Shown: one piece after another, positions 31,154 to 39,854 of the stretch
Position numbering within the stretch: the stretch's first letter is position 1
How the letters are laid out: every line of letters starts with the position of its first letter
NCBI GenBank assembly: GCA_031552145.1
Contig: JAVBMV010000005.1
Location: forward strand, 62,001 to 126,000
Reading direction: 5' to 3'
DNA length: 64,000 bases
From: JAVBMV01 sp031552145
Lineage (GTDB): Bacteria; Myxococcota; Myxococcia; Myxococcales; UBA5297
The notes under the pieces: model-generated
Told to the model about the DNA's origin: nothing
Seen by the model: the letters and a program-made list of their open reading frames with translations, nothing else
Database searches by the model: none
Made by a program: the position numbers and the translations under genes

Positions 31154-33451
31154 GTGTCCCGTCAGCTCGCGGTGGAGCAACACCCCGAACCATCGCTCAT
31201 GACCGCGCTCAACGCGCTGGCACGCCGGCTCTTGTCGGAGCGCGGCGTGGGTGAGGTTCTCGACTGCGCGGTGAAGGGCATCGCGGAGCTGGGATTTGTC
31301 TGCGTCATCGCGAAATGGGAGCGGCGGGGCTGCCTGATCGAGGCGCTGGAGCTGCCCAGCTCGGCGCGCCCTCACTTCGATGAGTTGCTCGGCGGCGTCG
31401 GCCTCATCGGGTTACCGCTCATCTTCGATGGCGACGAACGCCTGCTCGATAGGCTGGAGACCGCGCCGAGCGCGCTCCGCATCGACCCGGCGAAGAGGCT
31501 CGATTTCTTGCGGCGGGTCAAACCCGATCTTCTCGAGAGGAGCTTCGAGGCAGGTGGCCTGGGCAAGCTGATCTCCTCGGCGCTCTTCTGCCCCATCAGC
31601 TCGAACACCGGCATGTGGGGGTATCTGATCGTGATTGGCCCCTCGACGGGAGCGCGGGAGGCGCGCGCCTTCGAGTTCTTCTCCGTCTCGCTCGCCTCCG
31701 CTCTGAGAGCCGTGGAGCTCAACGAGCGCTGCGAGGCGCAGGTGCGCGAGATAGAGGCGATCAGGGCCATTGCCAAGAGCGAGCCGCAGAGCGAGCTCAA
31801 GCGCCTCGCCCCAGCGCTGCTCGAGCCTCTTGCCGCGGCGACAGGGAGCGAGATCTGCGCGCTCTATATGCTCGATCCCGCGGGAGGAACCCTGACGCTG
31901 CAGGGGCTCTGGGGAGCGCATGGAAACCTCTCGCCGCGCCTGCGCCATATGATGCTCGCTGACTCGATGCTGCGCACTACGGTGCAGGCGTCGAAGGGGC
32001 GCGCGATGGTTCCTCCCGAGGAGGTGGCGCGCGAGGGAGTCGTGGAGCTCGCCAATGTCCCGCTCCGCGTCCAGGGGCAGCTGGTCGGTGTGCTCTTCAT
32101 GGGGAGGCGGCGCGCCGTCCCTTTTGGCACCGGGGAGCTTCAGCTCGCCGAGGCATTGGCGGAGCATGTGGCGATTCAGCTGGAGAACGCAGGGCTCGCG
32201 GACCGCGCCCGGAGGCGCCTCTGGCAGCTCTCGGTCCTCTATGAGCTCTCGCAGCTCGGGGGCGAGCTGATCGACTTCTTGCCGAAGCTGGAGCAGGTGC
32301 TCGAGAAGCTGATGCTGGCCGTCCCGGCGGATTCGGCGACGATCCATGTCTTCGAGGAGGGGACGCTCAAGCAGGCCGTCTCGTGCGGGGGAGAGCATCG
32401 GGAGGAGGGGCTCGAGCCATACTTCGTCGAAAAGGAGCGGGAGCTCTGCGCGCGGGCCGCGCGGGAGCGCCGCTCCCTAGTGGCGGAGTTCACCGGCGCC
32501 AGCCTGACGCCGATTGGTGTCGGCGCGAGCATTCGCTATGCCGCCGCGATCCCGCTCTTCTCCAAAGACCGCCTCATTGGCGTGCTCAGCGGTGTGCGGC
32601 GCTTCCTCGGGCCGATCTCCGACGAGGAGCTGAAGCTGCTGGAAGCGTGCGGCGCCCAGGTCGCTTCGGCCATGGTCAATGCGCGGCTCTATGACGATCT
32701 GAAGCAGAGTTATGAGGCGCTCGAACAGGCGCAGCGGCGCCTCGTCGAGAACGAGCGGATGGCGGCGCTGGGCGAGCTTTCGGCTGTGCTCGCCCACGAG
32801 GTGCGCAACCCCCTGGGTGTCATCTTCAATTCACTCATCGCCCTGCGGCGGGTCGTCGCGCCGACGGGCGATGGCGCCATGCTCTTCGACATCCTCGACG
32901 AGGAGGCGGAGCGGCTCAATTGGATCGTCTCGCACCTGCTCGACTTCGCGCGCCCCACCGATCCCTCGCTGGAGCCGCAGCCGGTAGCGCCGGTGCTCGA
33001 GGCCGTCCGCGAGGAGACGCGCCAGCTCGCGGAAGAGAACGAAGTGGTGGTCGAACTCGAGCTTCTCTCGGAGCGCCCCTCGGCGCCCATCGACGCGCGC
33101 ATGGTTCGTCAGGCGGTGCTCAACTTGACCATGAACGCCATCCAGGCACAGCCCAAGGGTGGGCGCGCGGTGCTGCGCGCCGGCGACTCGGAGCGGCGCG
33201 GCGAGCGCTGGTGCTGGATCGAGGTGGATGACGACGGCCCAGGAATCTCACCCGATCTGGCGGGAAGAATCTTCATGCCTTTCTTCACGACGCGCGCGCG
33301 GGGAACGGGCCTGGGGCTCTCGGTCGTGGAGCGCATCGCGAAGGCCCACGGGGGAGAGGTCGAGCTGATGCGGGAGCACCCGGGGAAGGGCGCTTGCCTT
33401 CGCCTGTGGCTCCCCACCTGCGCCGCGCCGCTTCGCCCTATGGCGCCTTGA
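31154..33451 (+). CDS. Cytoplasmic sensor histidine kinase with GAF-like domains
   Basis: A 765-residue kinase without clear membrane segments. The N-terminal 520 residues contain two or three GAF-like domains (for example GSEICALYMLDPAGGTLTLQ and later YAAAIPLFSKDRLIGVLS). The kinase core has the His box ELSAVLAHEVRNPLGVI, the N box LTMNAIQAQ, DDDGPGI, and TGLGLSVV. The start is GTG at 31154 with GAGGTAGG upstream. No response regulator is adjacent, so its partner lies elsewhere. The stop overlaps the convergent TPR gene by 14 bases. Confidence 0.88.
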   Translation: MSRQLAVEQHPEPSLMTALNALARRLLSERGVGEVLDCAVKGIAELGFVCVIAKWERRGCLIEALELPSSARPHFDELLGGVGLIGLPLIFDGDERLLDRLETAPSALRIDPAKRLDFLRRVKPDLLERSFEAGGLGKLISSALFCPISSNTGMWGYLIVIGPSTGAREARAFEFFSVSLASALRAVELNERCEAQVREIEAIRAIAKSEPQSELKRLAPALLEPLAAATGSEICALYMLDPAGGTLTLQGLWGAHGNLSPRLRHMMLADSMLRTTVQASKGRAMVPPEEVAREGVVELANVPLRVQGQLVGVLFMGRRRAVPFGTGELQLAEALAEHVAIQLENAGLADRARRRLWQLSVLYELSQLGGELIDFLPKLEQVLEKLMLAVPADSATIHVFEEGTLKQAVSCGGEHREEGLEPYFVEKERELCARAARERRSLVAEFTGASLTPIGVGASIRYAAAIPLFSKDRLIGVLSGVRRFLGPISDEELKLLEACGAQVASAMVNARLYDDLKQSYEALEQAQRRLVENERMAALGELSAVLAHEVRNPLGVIFNSLIALRRVVAPTGDGAMLFDILDEEAERLNWIVSHLLDFARPTDPSLEPQPVAPVLEAVREETRQLAEENEVVVELELLSERPSAPIDARMVRQAVLNLTMNAIQAQPKGGRAVLRAGDSERRGERWCWIEVDDDGPGISPDLAGRIFMPFFTTRARGTGLGLSVVERIAKAHGGEVELMREHPGKGACLRLWLPTCAAPLRPMAP

Positions 33452-34139
33452 TGAAGGAGAGGTACATGGTGGCTGCCTTGTGCCCTGGCTCCTGCTTGAG
33501 GCACTCCTCCCACTCGGCCTTGGCTTCGCCTTGGCGCCCCATGCTGTAGAGGGTGACGCCGCGCTGGACCCTCGCCATCAGATAGCCGGGGGATGAGGCG
33601 AGCGCGCGATCGAGCTCCGCGAGCGCACCGGGTGCATCCCCTTCGTCGCGGAGGGTCGTAGCCAGCTTCAGCCGGATGTCGACGAAGCCCGGGGCGAGTT
33701 CGAGCGCGCGCCGAAACTCCCCCTCCGCGCGCGCCAGGTCGCCGACGGCGAGCCAGGTGTCGCCCGCCTCGGCCAACAGGTTGGCGACCTTGGCCACGGC
33801 GATAGGGTCGGACGCGCCGGAGAGCTTCTCTTGGGCGGCGTTGGCGCTCTTCCAGACCTCGCGCGCCCGCTCGTAGAGCCCGGTGTCGTTATAGACGATG
33901 GCGAGGTTGAGCGCGGCTTCGGAGTAGTGGGGGTTGATGCGCAGGGCCGCCTCGAACGCCTCCCGCGCATGCGAGTAGCGGCCCGAGGCATGGAAGATAA
34001 CGCCCAGCATGTTGTGGACATCGGCGAAGCGCTCGGCGAGCTCGGTCAGCTGGGTCAGGTACTTCTCCGCCTTGGCATATTCCTTCCGCCTGAAGGACTC
34101 CCTGCCCAACGTCAACAGCTCTTGCTGAAAGGTGTTCAT
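33438..34139 (-). CDS. TPR repeat protein
   Basis: A 233-residue soluble protein made of about five tetratricopeptide repeats (for example YAKAEKYLTQLTELAERFADVH, YSHAREAFEAALRINPHYSEA and LARAEGEFRRALELAPGFVD). No signal peptide. Such proteins are scaffolds. It lies 36 bases after the lipoprotein gene on the same strand, so it could be co-transcribed with that gene and bamD. Confidence 0.85.
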   Translation of the reverse strand: MNTFQQELLTLGRESFRRKEYAKAEKYLTQLTELAERFADVHNMLGVIFHASGRYSHAREAFEAALRINPHYSEAALNLAIVYNDTGLYERAREVWKSANAAQEKLSGASDPIAVAKVANLLAEAGDTWLAVGDLARAEGEFRRALELAPGFVDIRLKLATTLRDEGDAPGALAELDRALASSPGYLMARVQRGVTLYSMGRQGEAKAEWEECLKQEPGHKAATMYLSFIKAP

Positions 34140-34175
34140 GTGGCCTCTCCGAATTTGCCCGAGCGGAGCGGAAAG

Positions 34176-34877
34176 CTACAGCAATCCAGACGAAAAGCGA
34201 TACCCTCCCCGCCTCTTGCCCTCTCGCTCCAGCGTCCAGCGGACGCGCCCAATGCTCCCGGTGGGATCCTGGTACTCCTCGAGCACCTCTGCCCGGTCCA
34301 ACTCAGCGCGGATGTGCCAGCGGGTGGGGCGATACTCTGGGCGCCTCGGGCGGGCGGCGAGCGCCGCGAGCAGCTCGGGGCGCGCGGGGGCGCGCGGTTC
34401 GCGATAGGAGTCGGTGAGCAGCTCCCCCCATGCGCGTTCGGAGGCGCCGTCGCGCAACGCCGCGGCGCGCCGCTGCAGCAAGGAGAGGATCTCTCCCAAT
34501 GCGGGGAGGAGCGGCCCGACCACTTCGGGCCTTCCGTTGGAGAGGGTGAAGGGGATCCGCTCCAACCCCAGATAGCTGATGCCGATATTCTCGCTTGCGA
34601 GCAGCGTCGCCTCGACATCGACAGTGACGATGGCGACGAGCGAGGCGCCCTTGGGCTCCGAGGCAGGCTCGGCTCCCTTGACCAGGAGTCGGTCGAAGCG
34701 CGCGCGCTCGAGCTCGAGCAGCTCGGGACGGTCGGTGCTGGCGGGGCGCACTTCGGCGCGCTCCGGCGCTGTCTGGAGCGCGTGGAGCCAAGAGGCGATG
34801 TCGAGCTGGGTATCGCCGAGACAGCTGCAACAAGGGAGAAGGGCCAGGGCCAGGAGCGGCGCCAGCGCCCACCTCAT
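34176..34877 (-). CDS. Probable lipoprotein of unknown function
   Basis: A 233-residue protein starting MRWALAPLLALALLPCCSC, a lipoprotein-type signal with several Cys near the cleavage point. The body has LLELERARFDRLLVKG, LVAIVTVDVEATLLASE, IGISYLGLERIPF and RRPEYRPTRWHIR. I do not recognise the family. The start overlaps the bamD stop as ATGA, so the two are translationally coupled. That makes an outer-membrane role near the Bam complex plausible but unproven. Confidence 0.7.
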   Translation of the reverse strand: MRWALAPLLALALLPCCSCLGDTQLDIASWLHALQTAPERAEVRPASTDRPELLELERARFDRLLVKGAEPASEPKGASLVAIVTVDVEATLLASENIGISYLGLERIPFTLSNGRPEVVGPLLPALGEILSLLQRRAAALRDGASERAWGELLTDSYREPRAPARPELLAALAARPRRPEYRPTRWHIRAELDRAEVLEEYQDPTGSIGRVRWTLEREGKRRGGYRFSSGLL

Positions 34878-35647
34878 TCGAGCGCTCCGAGCATCGCCTT
34901 CGCGTCGGGGACGAGCGGGTCGTTGGGATGCTCCTCGACGATTCGCTCCAGGGCGGCGCGCGCGGCGTCGGGCTCCTTCTGCTCCAGGTGCGCCTTGGCG
35001 AGCAGCAGGAGCGCTTCGCAGTCGACCGGCGTGTCGGAATAGTCGCGCAGCAGGCGCTCGACGCGCGCCACGGTCGCCTTGGGGCGGTCGTGGTGAAGGT
35101 AGAACTTCGCTACGGCCAGCTCGTGCTTCGCCAGGCGCTCGCGCGCATCCTTGAGCAGCTGGCGCGCCTCTGGGGCATAGCGTGAACCGGGGTGGTCGCG
35201 CAGAAAGCGCGCCAGGGTCGAATAGGCGTTGCGGACCGAGCCCTGATCTTTCTCGGGCGAAGGGGGAAAGAGGAAGAAGCTGGAGGGGATGTCTCGATAG
35301 TAGGAGAGCGCGGCCCTGAACTCGGCGTAATCGGCCTGCGGGTGGGAGGGGTGCATGCGGACGAAGGACTGATAGCCCTCCACCGCCTCGAGGTAGCGCT
35401 CCTGCTCGAACTCCGTATCGGCGATGGCCAGATCCGCCAGCGCGGCGTAGGTGGAGTAGGGGAACTTGAAGCGGACGTGCTCGAAGAACTTGATGGCGTC
35501 GATGTGGCGCCCGCGCTCTCTGGCGGTGACTCCGCGCTCGTAGTTCTCCTCCGCGCTCGGCGCATAGGAGAGCTCGCCCGATGCGTCGACGTGGGCGCAA
35601 GAGGTGAGCGCTAGGAAGAGAAGGAGCGGCGCCAGGAGTCTTTGCAT
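34874..35647 (-). CDS. bamD: BamD-like outer membrane assembly lipoprotein
   Basis: A 257-residue lipoprotein (MQRLLAPLLLFLALTSCAH, lipobox Cys in LTSC) with TPR repeats in the YfiO/BamD pattern: AEENYERGVTARERGRHIDAIKFFEHVRFKFPYS, LADLAIADTEFEQERYLEAVEGYQSFVRMHPSHP, then a third and fourth pair ending ARAALERIVEEHPNDPLVPDAKAML. BamD helps insert beta-barrel proteins into the outer membrane. The start gives a clean signal peptide; the longer open frame upstream is not credible. Confidence 0.85.
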   Translation of the reverse strand: MQRLLAPLLLFLALTSCAHVDASGELSYAPSAEENYERGVTARERGRHIDAIKFFEHVRFKFPYSTYAALADLAIADTEFEQERYLEAVEGYQSFVRMHPSHPQADYAEFRAALSYYRDIPSSFFLFPPSPEKDQGSVRNAYSTLARFLRDHPGSRYAPEARQLLKDARERLAKHELAVAKFYLHHDRPKATVARVERLLRDYSDTPVDCEALLLLAKAHLEQKEPDAARAALERIVEEHPNDPLVPDAKAMLGALE

Positions 35648-35687
35648 GGTCCGAACGCTACCGCGCGTGGGTGCGAGGGTCAAAGCA

Positions 35688-37355
35688 CTAGTAGCGATCG
35701 ATGACGAAGGTTCCATCCTCCCCGGTCTCGGAGAGCAACGACTCGTTCTCGCTGCTGCCCGCCTTGCTGACGCCCTGCAGCTCTGGGCGAACGTTTCCCG
35801 GAGGCAGCGGAGGGGGCACGGTCGAGGCGTGGCGCGCCACCGGCATCGGCCGCTGGGGTAGTCCTCCACCTACTTGCATGGGCGGCGGTGGCGCCCTCAG
35901 GCCCACGGCGGGCGGCGGTGCCTTGGGGGGCTCCGCCGAGGGCGCGGCGGTGCGCCCGAAGGCGCCTCCATGAGAGGGGAGCGGCGCGGGGCGGGAGAGA
36001 TCGAGCACAGGTAGAGGCTGAGAGAAAGAGGGCGGCATACTCCCGAGGCCGGCCGGCTGCGCGAGCGGTTGAGGAACTCGGGGGGGCGCCCCCTTGGAGA
36101 GGTCGAGCGCGGGCACGGATTGAGAGAAGGAGGGGGCCTTGGGAGTGGCGAAAGGTTGCGGCGTCGGGCGGCGCCCGGCCACGGGCGGTGGGGGCGCTGC
36201 CCTCTGCGGCGGCGCCGGCGGCTCCATGACGGAGTCGTCGGCGAGCGCGGTCGACTCGAAGTCGTCCCACTTGGAGTCGCTCGTGCTGCTGATACCCGAG
36301 TACCGCAGGGCGAAGTCGTCGGGATTGGAGGCCGTGCGCATCGCGACCTCGTAGGAGATCAGCCCCTTCTTCAAGAGCGACATGAGCGACTGATCGAAGG
36401 TCTGCATCCCGTAGATCTGGTGACCTTCCGAGATGGCGTCGACGATCTCGCGCGTGCGATCTTTGTCGTCGATGAGCTCGCGGACGCGCGTCGTGGCGAT
36501 CAGTACCTCGACGGCCGCGACGCGCCCATGGCCGTCGGCGCGCGGGATGAGGCGCTGGCTCACGATGCCCTTCAGGACCGAGGCGAGCTGGAGCCGAATC
36601 TGCTTCTGCTGGTGCGGCGGGAAGGCGGAGATGATGCGGTTGATTGTCTCGGAGGCATCGAGCGTGTGAAGCGTGGAGAGCACCAGGTGGCCCGTCTCCG
36701 CTGCCGTCAGCGCCGTCTCGATCGTCTCGAGATCGCGCATTTCGCCCACGAGGATCACGTCGGGATCTTGCCGAAGCGCGCTCTTGAGCGCGTGGGCGAA
36801 ATCGACCGTGTCGACACCCACCTCGCGCTGGTTGACCACCGAGCGCTTGTCGCGGATGAGGAACTCGATGGGATCCTCAATGGTCATGATATGCGCGGTC
36901 TCATGCGTGTTGATGTGATCGACCATCGCGGCGAGCGTCGTCGACTTGCCCGAGCCGGTGGTGCCGGTGACGAGCACCAACCCGCGCGATGAGAGGGCGA
37001 GCTTCTCGAGCACCTTTGGAAGATCGAGATCGCCGATGCTCTTCACATTGAAGGGGATAGAGCGCAGCACCGCGCCCACGGAGCCTCGCTGCTGGAAGAC
37101 GTTGACGCGGAAGCGGCCGAGCCCGGGGACGCCGTGGGCAAGGTCGACCTCGCTGGTCTGCTTGAACTTCTCGCGCTGGTACTCGTTGAGGATCCCCAAC
37201 GCCATCCGGGCGACCTCCTCCGGAGGGAGGCGGGGTGCTTCGGGCAGCGGCGCGAGAGAACCGTGGATCCTGACCATGGGTGGCAGGCCGGCCTTCAGGT
37301 GTACGTCGCTGGCGCCCGCGCGAACGGCTGCTTGGAGGATATCGTTCAGCTCCAT
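35688..37355 (-). CDS. pilT: Type IV pilus retraction ATPase PilT with long C-terminal tail
   Basis: A 555-residue protein. Residues 1-370 are a normal PilT: ASDVHLKAG, Walker A GTTGSGKST (131-139), the Asp box TIEDPIEFL, Walker B-like ILVGEMRDLET (201-211) and the His box STLHT. PilT drives pilus retraction at the inner membrane. Residues about 376-555 are an added Pro/Ala-rich, probably disordered tail that contains two copies of a 17-residue motif (PSFSQ.(V/L)P(A/V)LDLS at 408-424 and 442-458) and ends GEDGTFVIDRY. Such a tail is not usual in PilT. It lies 141 bases after tatC on the same strand. Confidence 0.9.
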   Translation of the reverse strand: MELNDILQAAVRAGASDVHLKAGLPPMVRIHGSLAPLPEAPRLPPEEVARMALGILNEYQREKFKQTSEVDLAHGVPGLGRFRVNVFQQRGSVGAVLRSIPFNVKSIGDLDLPKVLEKLALSSRGLVLVTGTTGSGKSTTLAAMVDHINTHETAHIMTIEDPIEFLIRDKRSVVNQREVGVDTVDFAHALKSALRQDPDVILVGEMRDLETIETALTAAETGHLVLSTLHTLDASETINRIISAFPPHQQKQIRLQLASVLKGIVSQRLIPRADGHGRVAAVEVLIATTRVRELIDDKDRTREIVDAISEGHQIYGMQTFDQSLMSLLKKGLISYEVAMRTASNPDDFALRYSGISSTSDSKWDDFESTALADDSVMEPPAPPQRAAPPPPVAGRRPTPQPFATPKAPSFSQSVPALDLSKGAPPRVPQPLAQPAGLGSMPPSFSQPLPVLDLSRPAPLPSHGGAFGRTAAPSAEPPKAPPPAVGLRAPPPPMQVGGGLPQRPMPVARHASTVPPPLPPGNVRPELQGVSKAGSSENESLLSETGEDGTFVIDRY

Positions 37356-37392
37356 CGCACTCTCCTACACTGCGATTCTCGTGAAGTATTCT

Positions 37393-37410
37393 GGGTCCGG
37401 GTCCGGGTCC
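37393..37410. repeat. Three 6-base tandem repeats upstream of pilT
   Basis: GGGTCC repeated three times at 37393-37410, followed by the near copy GACTCC. It lies 38 bases before the pilT start codon on the other strand, in a 141-base gap that otherwise shows no clear promoter boxes. Confidence 0.5.
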
Positions 37411-37496
37411 GACTCCGAGGCCGTCGGCCCGCGGCAGTGCTCAATGATAACAGCCTGCACTGGCTCGTTTCCATTTCATGTTCGCTCCTCGCGCGT

Positions 37497-38708
37497 TCAG
37501 GCCGCCAGGGCCCCATCCTCCGAGTTGCTGTCTTCGCCGGAGCGTCTTTCGAGCAGCCAGACGAGCACGACGCCCACCTCGAAGCAGACGATCATTGGTA
37601 CTGCCATCAACGACAGGTTGATCAGGTCGCCTGTCGGCGTCAGGACGGCCGCCGCGGCGACGCAGCCGACGATGGCGTAGCGCTGCCCAGCGAGAAGGTG
37701 GCGCAGCTTCAGGAGGCCCAAGGCCGCCAGGAGGGCCATCACCAAGGGCATCTCGAAGATGAGGCCAAAGGCCACTTCGAGGATGAGAACCAGCGAAAGC
37801 TGCTCGCCCATGGAGAGCATGGGGCGGGTCCACTCGCTGCGTTGGCTCGTTGCCCGCATGGAGACCAGCGCGCGCTCCGCGCGCCAGCAGGCGTCGAAGG
37901 CCGGGCCCGCTGCTCCATGCGCCTCGGCTAGGGCGCCGCGGGCGAGCTCGAGCTCTTGCAGCGAGAGCGCCAGCTCGTCACGGGAGAGAGCCTCGGAGGC
38001 GAGCTGATGGTGCTCCGCGCTCAGGGCGAGGCGCGTTGTCGCGCCCTCGGCGAAGCGGCCGAGAGAGAGGTCGATGAGGCGACCCAGCCGGTCGAGTTGC
38101 TGCGCCAGCTCCCAGCGCCCCGGCTCCTTTTCGGCGGCCGTGAAGGGGAGCGCAAGCTCTTCGGCGCCGAGGGCAAGCGCATGGGCCGTGGCGTCTTGTC
38201 CCAGCGCAAGATGGCGTTCCGCGTTCTCGGTCCTTGCCCGAACCAGGGCCAGCTTGGCGCGTTGCTCCACTCCTTCCTCGCTGCGCAGGAGAAAGCGGAA
38301 CATCGGTGGCAGCACCGCGAAGTAACAGAAGGCCGCGCCCGCCAGGAAGCAGGCCGTGCCCAGCGCGACGAAGGGGCCCGCCGCCCTACGCTCGCCGGGC
38401 AGGAGCCCTGGCGCCACGAAGCGCCAGAGCTGGAAGAGCGCGACGGGCAACGAGAGGAGCAAGCCGGCATAGAGCCCGACCTTGAGCAGCACATTCAGCT
38501 CCTCGATCCCCGAGGTGTAGATGAGCTGCCGCTGTTCCTCGGGCAATGCCGCGAGCACCGGGCGCATCAAGAGCTCGAAGAGCTCCCGAGCGAAATAGAG
38601 GGAGAGCGCGCCGAGCGCCAGGAGGGTGAGCGTGAAGCGCCACAGGCGCGTGCGCAGCTCCTGCAGATGGCCGAGGAAGGAGCCGCTTTCGCCGAGCGCG
38701 CCGATCAC
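37497..38708 (-). CDS. tatC: Twin-arginine translocase subunit TatC with large periplasmic insertion
   Basis: A 403-residue TatC; normal length is about 250. The N-terminus FLGHLQELRTRLWR and the segment PGLLPGERR hold the signal-binding face, including a Glu (106) equivalent to E. coli Glu103. The end has SLVLILEVAFGLIFEMPLVM, YAIVGCVAAAAVLTPTGDL and the last two membrane segments. Between the third and fourth membrane segments (residues about 145-297) there is an insert of about 150 mainly helical Leu/Ala/Glu/Arg-rich residues that should face the periplasm. The GTG start overlaps the tatA/B stop. Confidence 0.92.
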   Translation of the reverse strand: MIGALGESGSFLGHLQELRTRLWRFTLTLLALGALSLYFARELFELLMRPVLAALPEEQRQLIYTSGIEELNVLLKVGLYAGLLLSLPVALFQLWRFVAPGLLPGERRAAGPFVALGTACFLAGAAFCYFAVLPPMFRFLLRSEEGVEQRAKLALVRARTENAERHLALGQDATAHALALGAEELALPFTAAEKEPGRWELAQQLDRLGRLIDLSLGRFAEGATTRLALSAEHHQLASEALSRDELALSLQELELARGALAEAHGAAGPAFDACWRAERALVSMRATSQRSEWTRPMLSMGEQLSLVLILEVAFGLIFEMPLVMALLAALGLLKLRHLLAGQRYAIVGCVAAAAVLTPTGDLINLSLMAVPMIVCFEVGVVLVWLLERRSGEDSNSEDGALAA

Positions 38709-38968
38709 GCGGCGGCTCCGGGGTCGTTGCGCGACTCGACGGTGCTCTCGAGCGCGGGGGGCGGGGAGCGCTGCTGCTCTGGCCGCGCATTCTCCTCGAG
38801 CTGCTGCAGCTCGCCCTCGACGCGATCTCGGACGCCGTTCACAGCCCTGTTCAGCTCGCGCATCGTATTGCCCAGTCGTTGCGCGAGGGACGGCAGCTTG
38901 GCGGGCCCGAGGAGGAGGAGCGCCAAGACCAGGATGAAGGCAAGCTCTGTGCCCGAGAGACCGAACAT
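38705..38968 (-). CDS. Sec-independent translocase TatA/TatB-type subunit
   Basis: An 87-residue protein: MFGLSGTELAFILVLALLLLGPAKLPSLAQRLG, a single membrane helix, hinge and amphipathic helix, then a charged Pro-rich tail. The Glu at position 8 favours TatB, but the short length and lack of a second TatA here leave it open. It overlaps tatC as GTGA. The ATG at 38968 is chosen over an upstream one because the membrane helix then starts at the end. Confidence 0.88.
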   Translation of the reverse strand: MFGLSGTELAFILVLALLLLGPAKLPSLAQRLGNTMRELNRAVNGVRDRVEGELQQLEENARPEQQRSPPPALESTVESRNDPGAAA

Positions 38969-39068
38969 TGCCGCACTAGTAGCGCGCTGGATGCGCCGCG
39001 GCAACGCTCATGCGCCCAAAGTCGTATAAAGAGTGGCGGTGCGGACGCCATTAGAAGATGGAGCGAAG

Positions 39069-39854
39069 ATGAAGGTTGTCTTGACGATCGCGGGTTCCGA
39101 TTCGGGAGGAGGGGCGGGGCTCCAGGCCGATCTGAAGAGCTTTCATCGCCTGGGTCTCTTCGGGACCTGCGCGGTGACGCTGGTGACGGCGCAGAACACC
39201 GTGGGGGTCCAAGCCGTGCACCTCTTGCCGGAGGAGCTGGTGGTCGCGCAGCTCGAGAGCGTCGTGAGCGACCTGCGCCCCAGCGCCGCGAAGACGGGCG
39301 CGCTCGGCTCGGCGGGGACGATCCGCGCTGTCGCGAAGGCGGCGCGGCGCCTGAGGATCGCGCCCCTCGTGGTCGACCCCGTGCTCATCTCCAAGCACGG
39401 GGCTCCCTTGGTCGCGGCCGATGCGTTGGAGGTCCTACGTTCGGAGCTGCTGCCGCTCGCCGAGGTCGTCACGCCCAACCTGCGCGAGGCAGAGGCGCTG
39501 CTCGGCAGGAGCATCTCCTCGGAAGAGGAGATGGCGGACGCGGCGAAGGCGCTGGTGGCATTGGGGCCGAGAAGCGCGTTAGTCAAGGGAGGAGACCGGC
39601 TCAAGGGGGCGGGCAGCGAGGCCGTCGACCTGCTCTACGATGGCCGCACCTTCCATCGTTTCGCCTCCGAGCGTGTGGCGCTGGGCAGCGATCATGGCTC
39701 GGGCTGTACCCTCTCCGCCGCGCTGACGGCCTTTCTGGCGCTGGGAGAGGAGCTGCCCCAGGCGGCGCGCCTCGCGAAGGAGTGGGTGACGAAGGCGCTG
39801 CGCGAGGCGCCGGGCCTGGGCGCGGGGCGCGGCCCGCTCAATCACTGGGCCTGA
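39069..39854 (+). CDS. thiD: Hydroxymethylpyrimidine kinase / phosphomethylpyrimidine kinase
   Basis: A 261-residue ribokinase-fold enzyme of thiamine synthesis. It has MKVVLTIAGSDSGGGAGLQADLKSF, GVQAVHLLPEELVVAQL, AAKTGALGS, VVDPVLISKHG, VTPNLREAEALLG, LVKGGD and the anion hole GSGCTLSAAL. It is divergent from tatA/B. No other thiamine gene is near. Its end overlaps the convergent cheB gene by 13 bases. Confidence 0.92.
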   Translation: MKVVLTIAGSDSGGGAGLQADLKSFHRLGLFGTCAVTLVTAQNTVGVQAVHLLPEELVVAQLESVVSDLRPSAAKTGALGSAGTIRAVAKAARRLRIAPLVVDPVLISKHGAPLVAADALEVLRSELLPLAEVVTPNLREAEALLGRSISSEEEMADAAKALVALGPRSALVKGGDRLKGAGSEAVDLLYDGRTFHRFASERVALGSDHGSGCTLSAALTAFLALGEELPQAARLAKEWVTKALREAPGLGAGRGPLNHWA

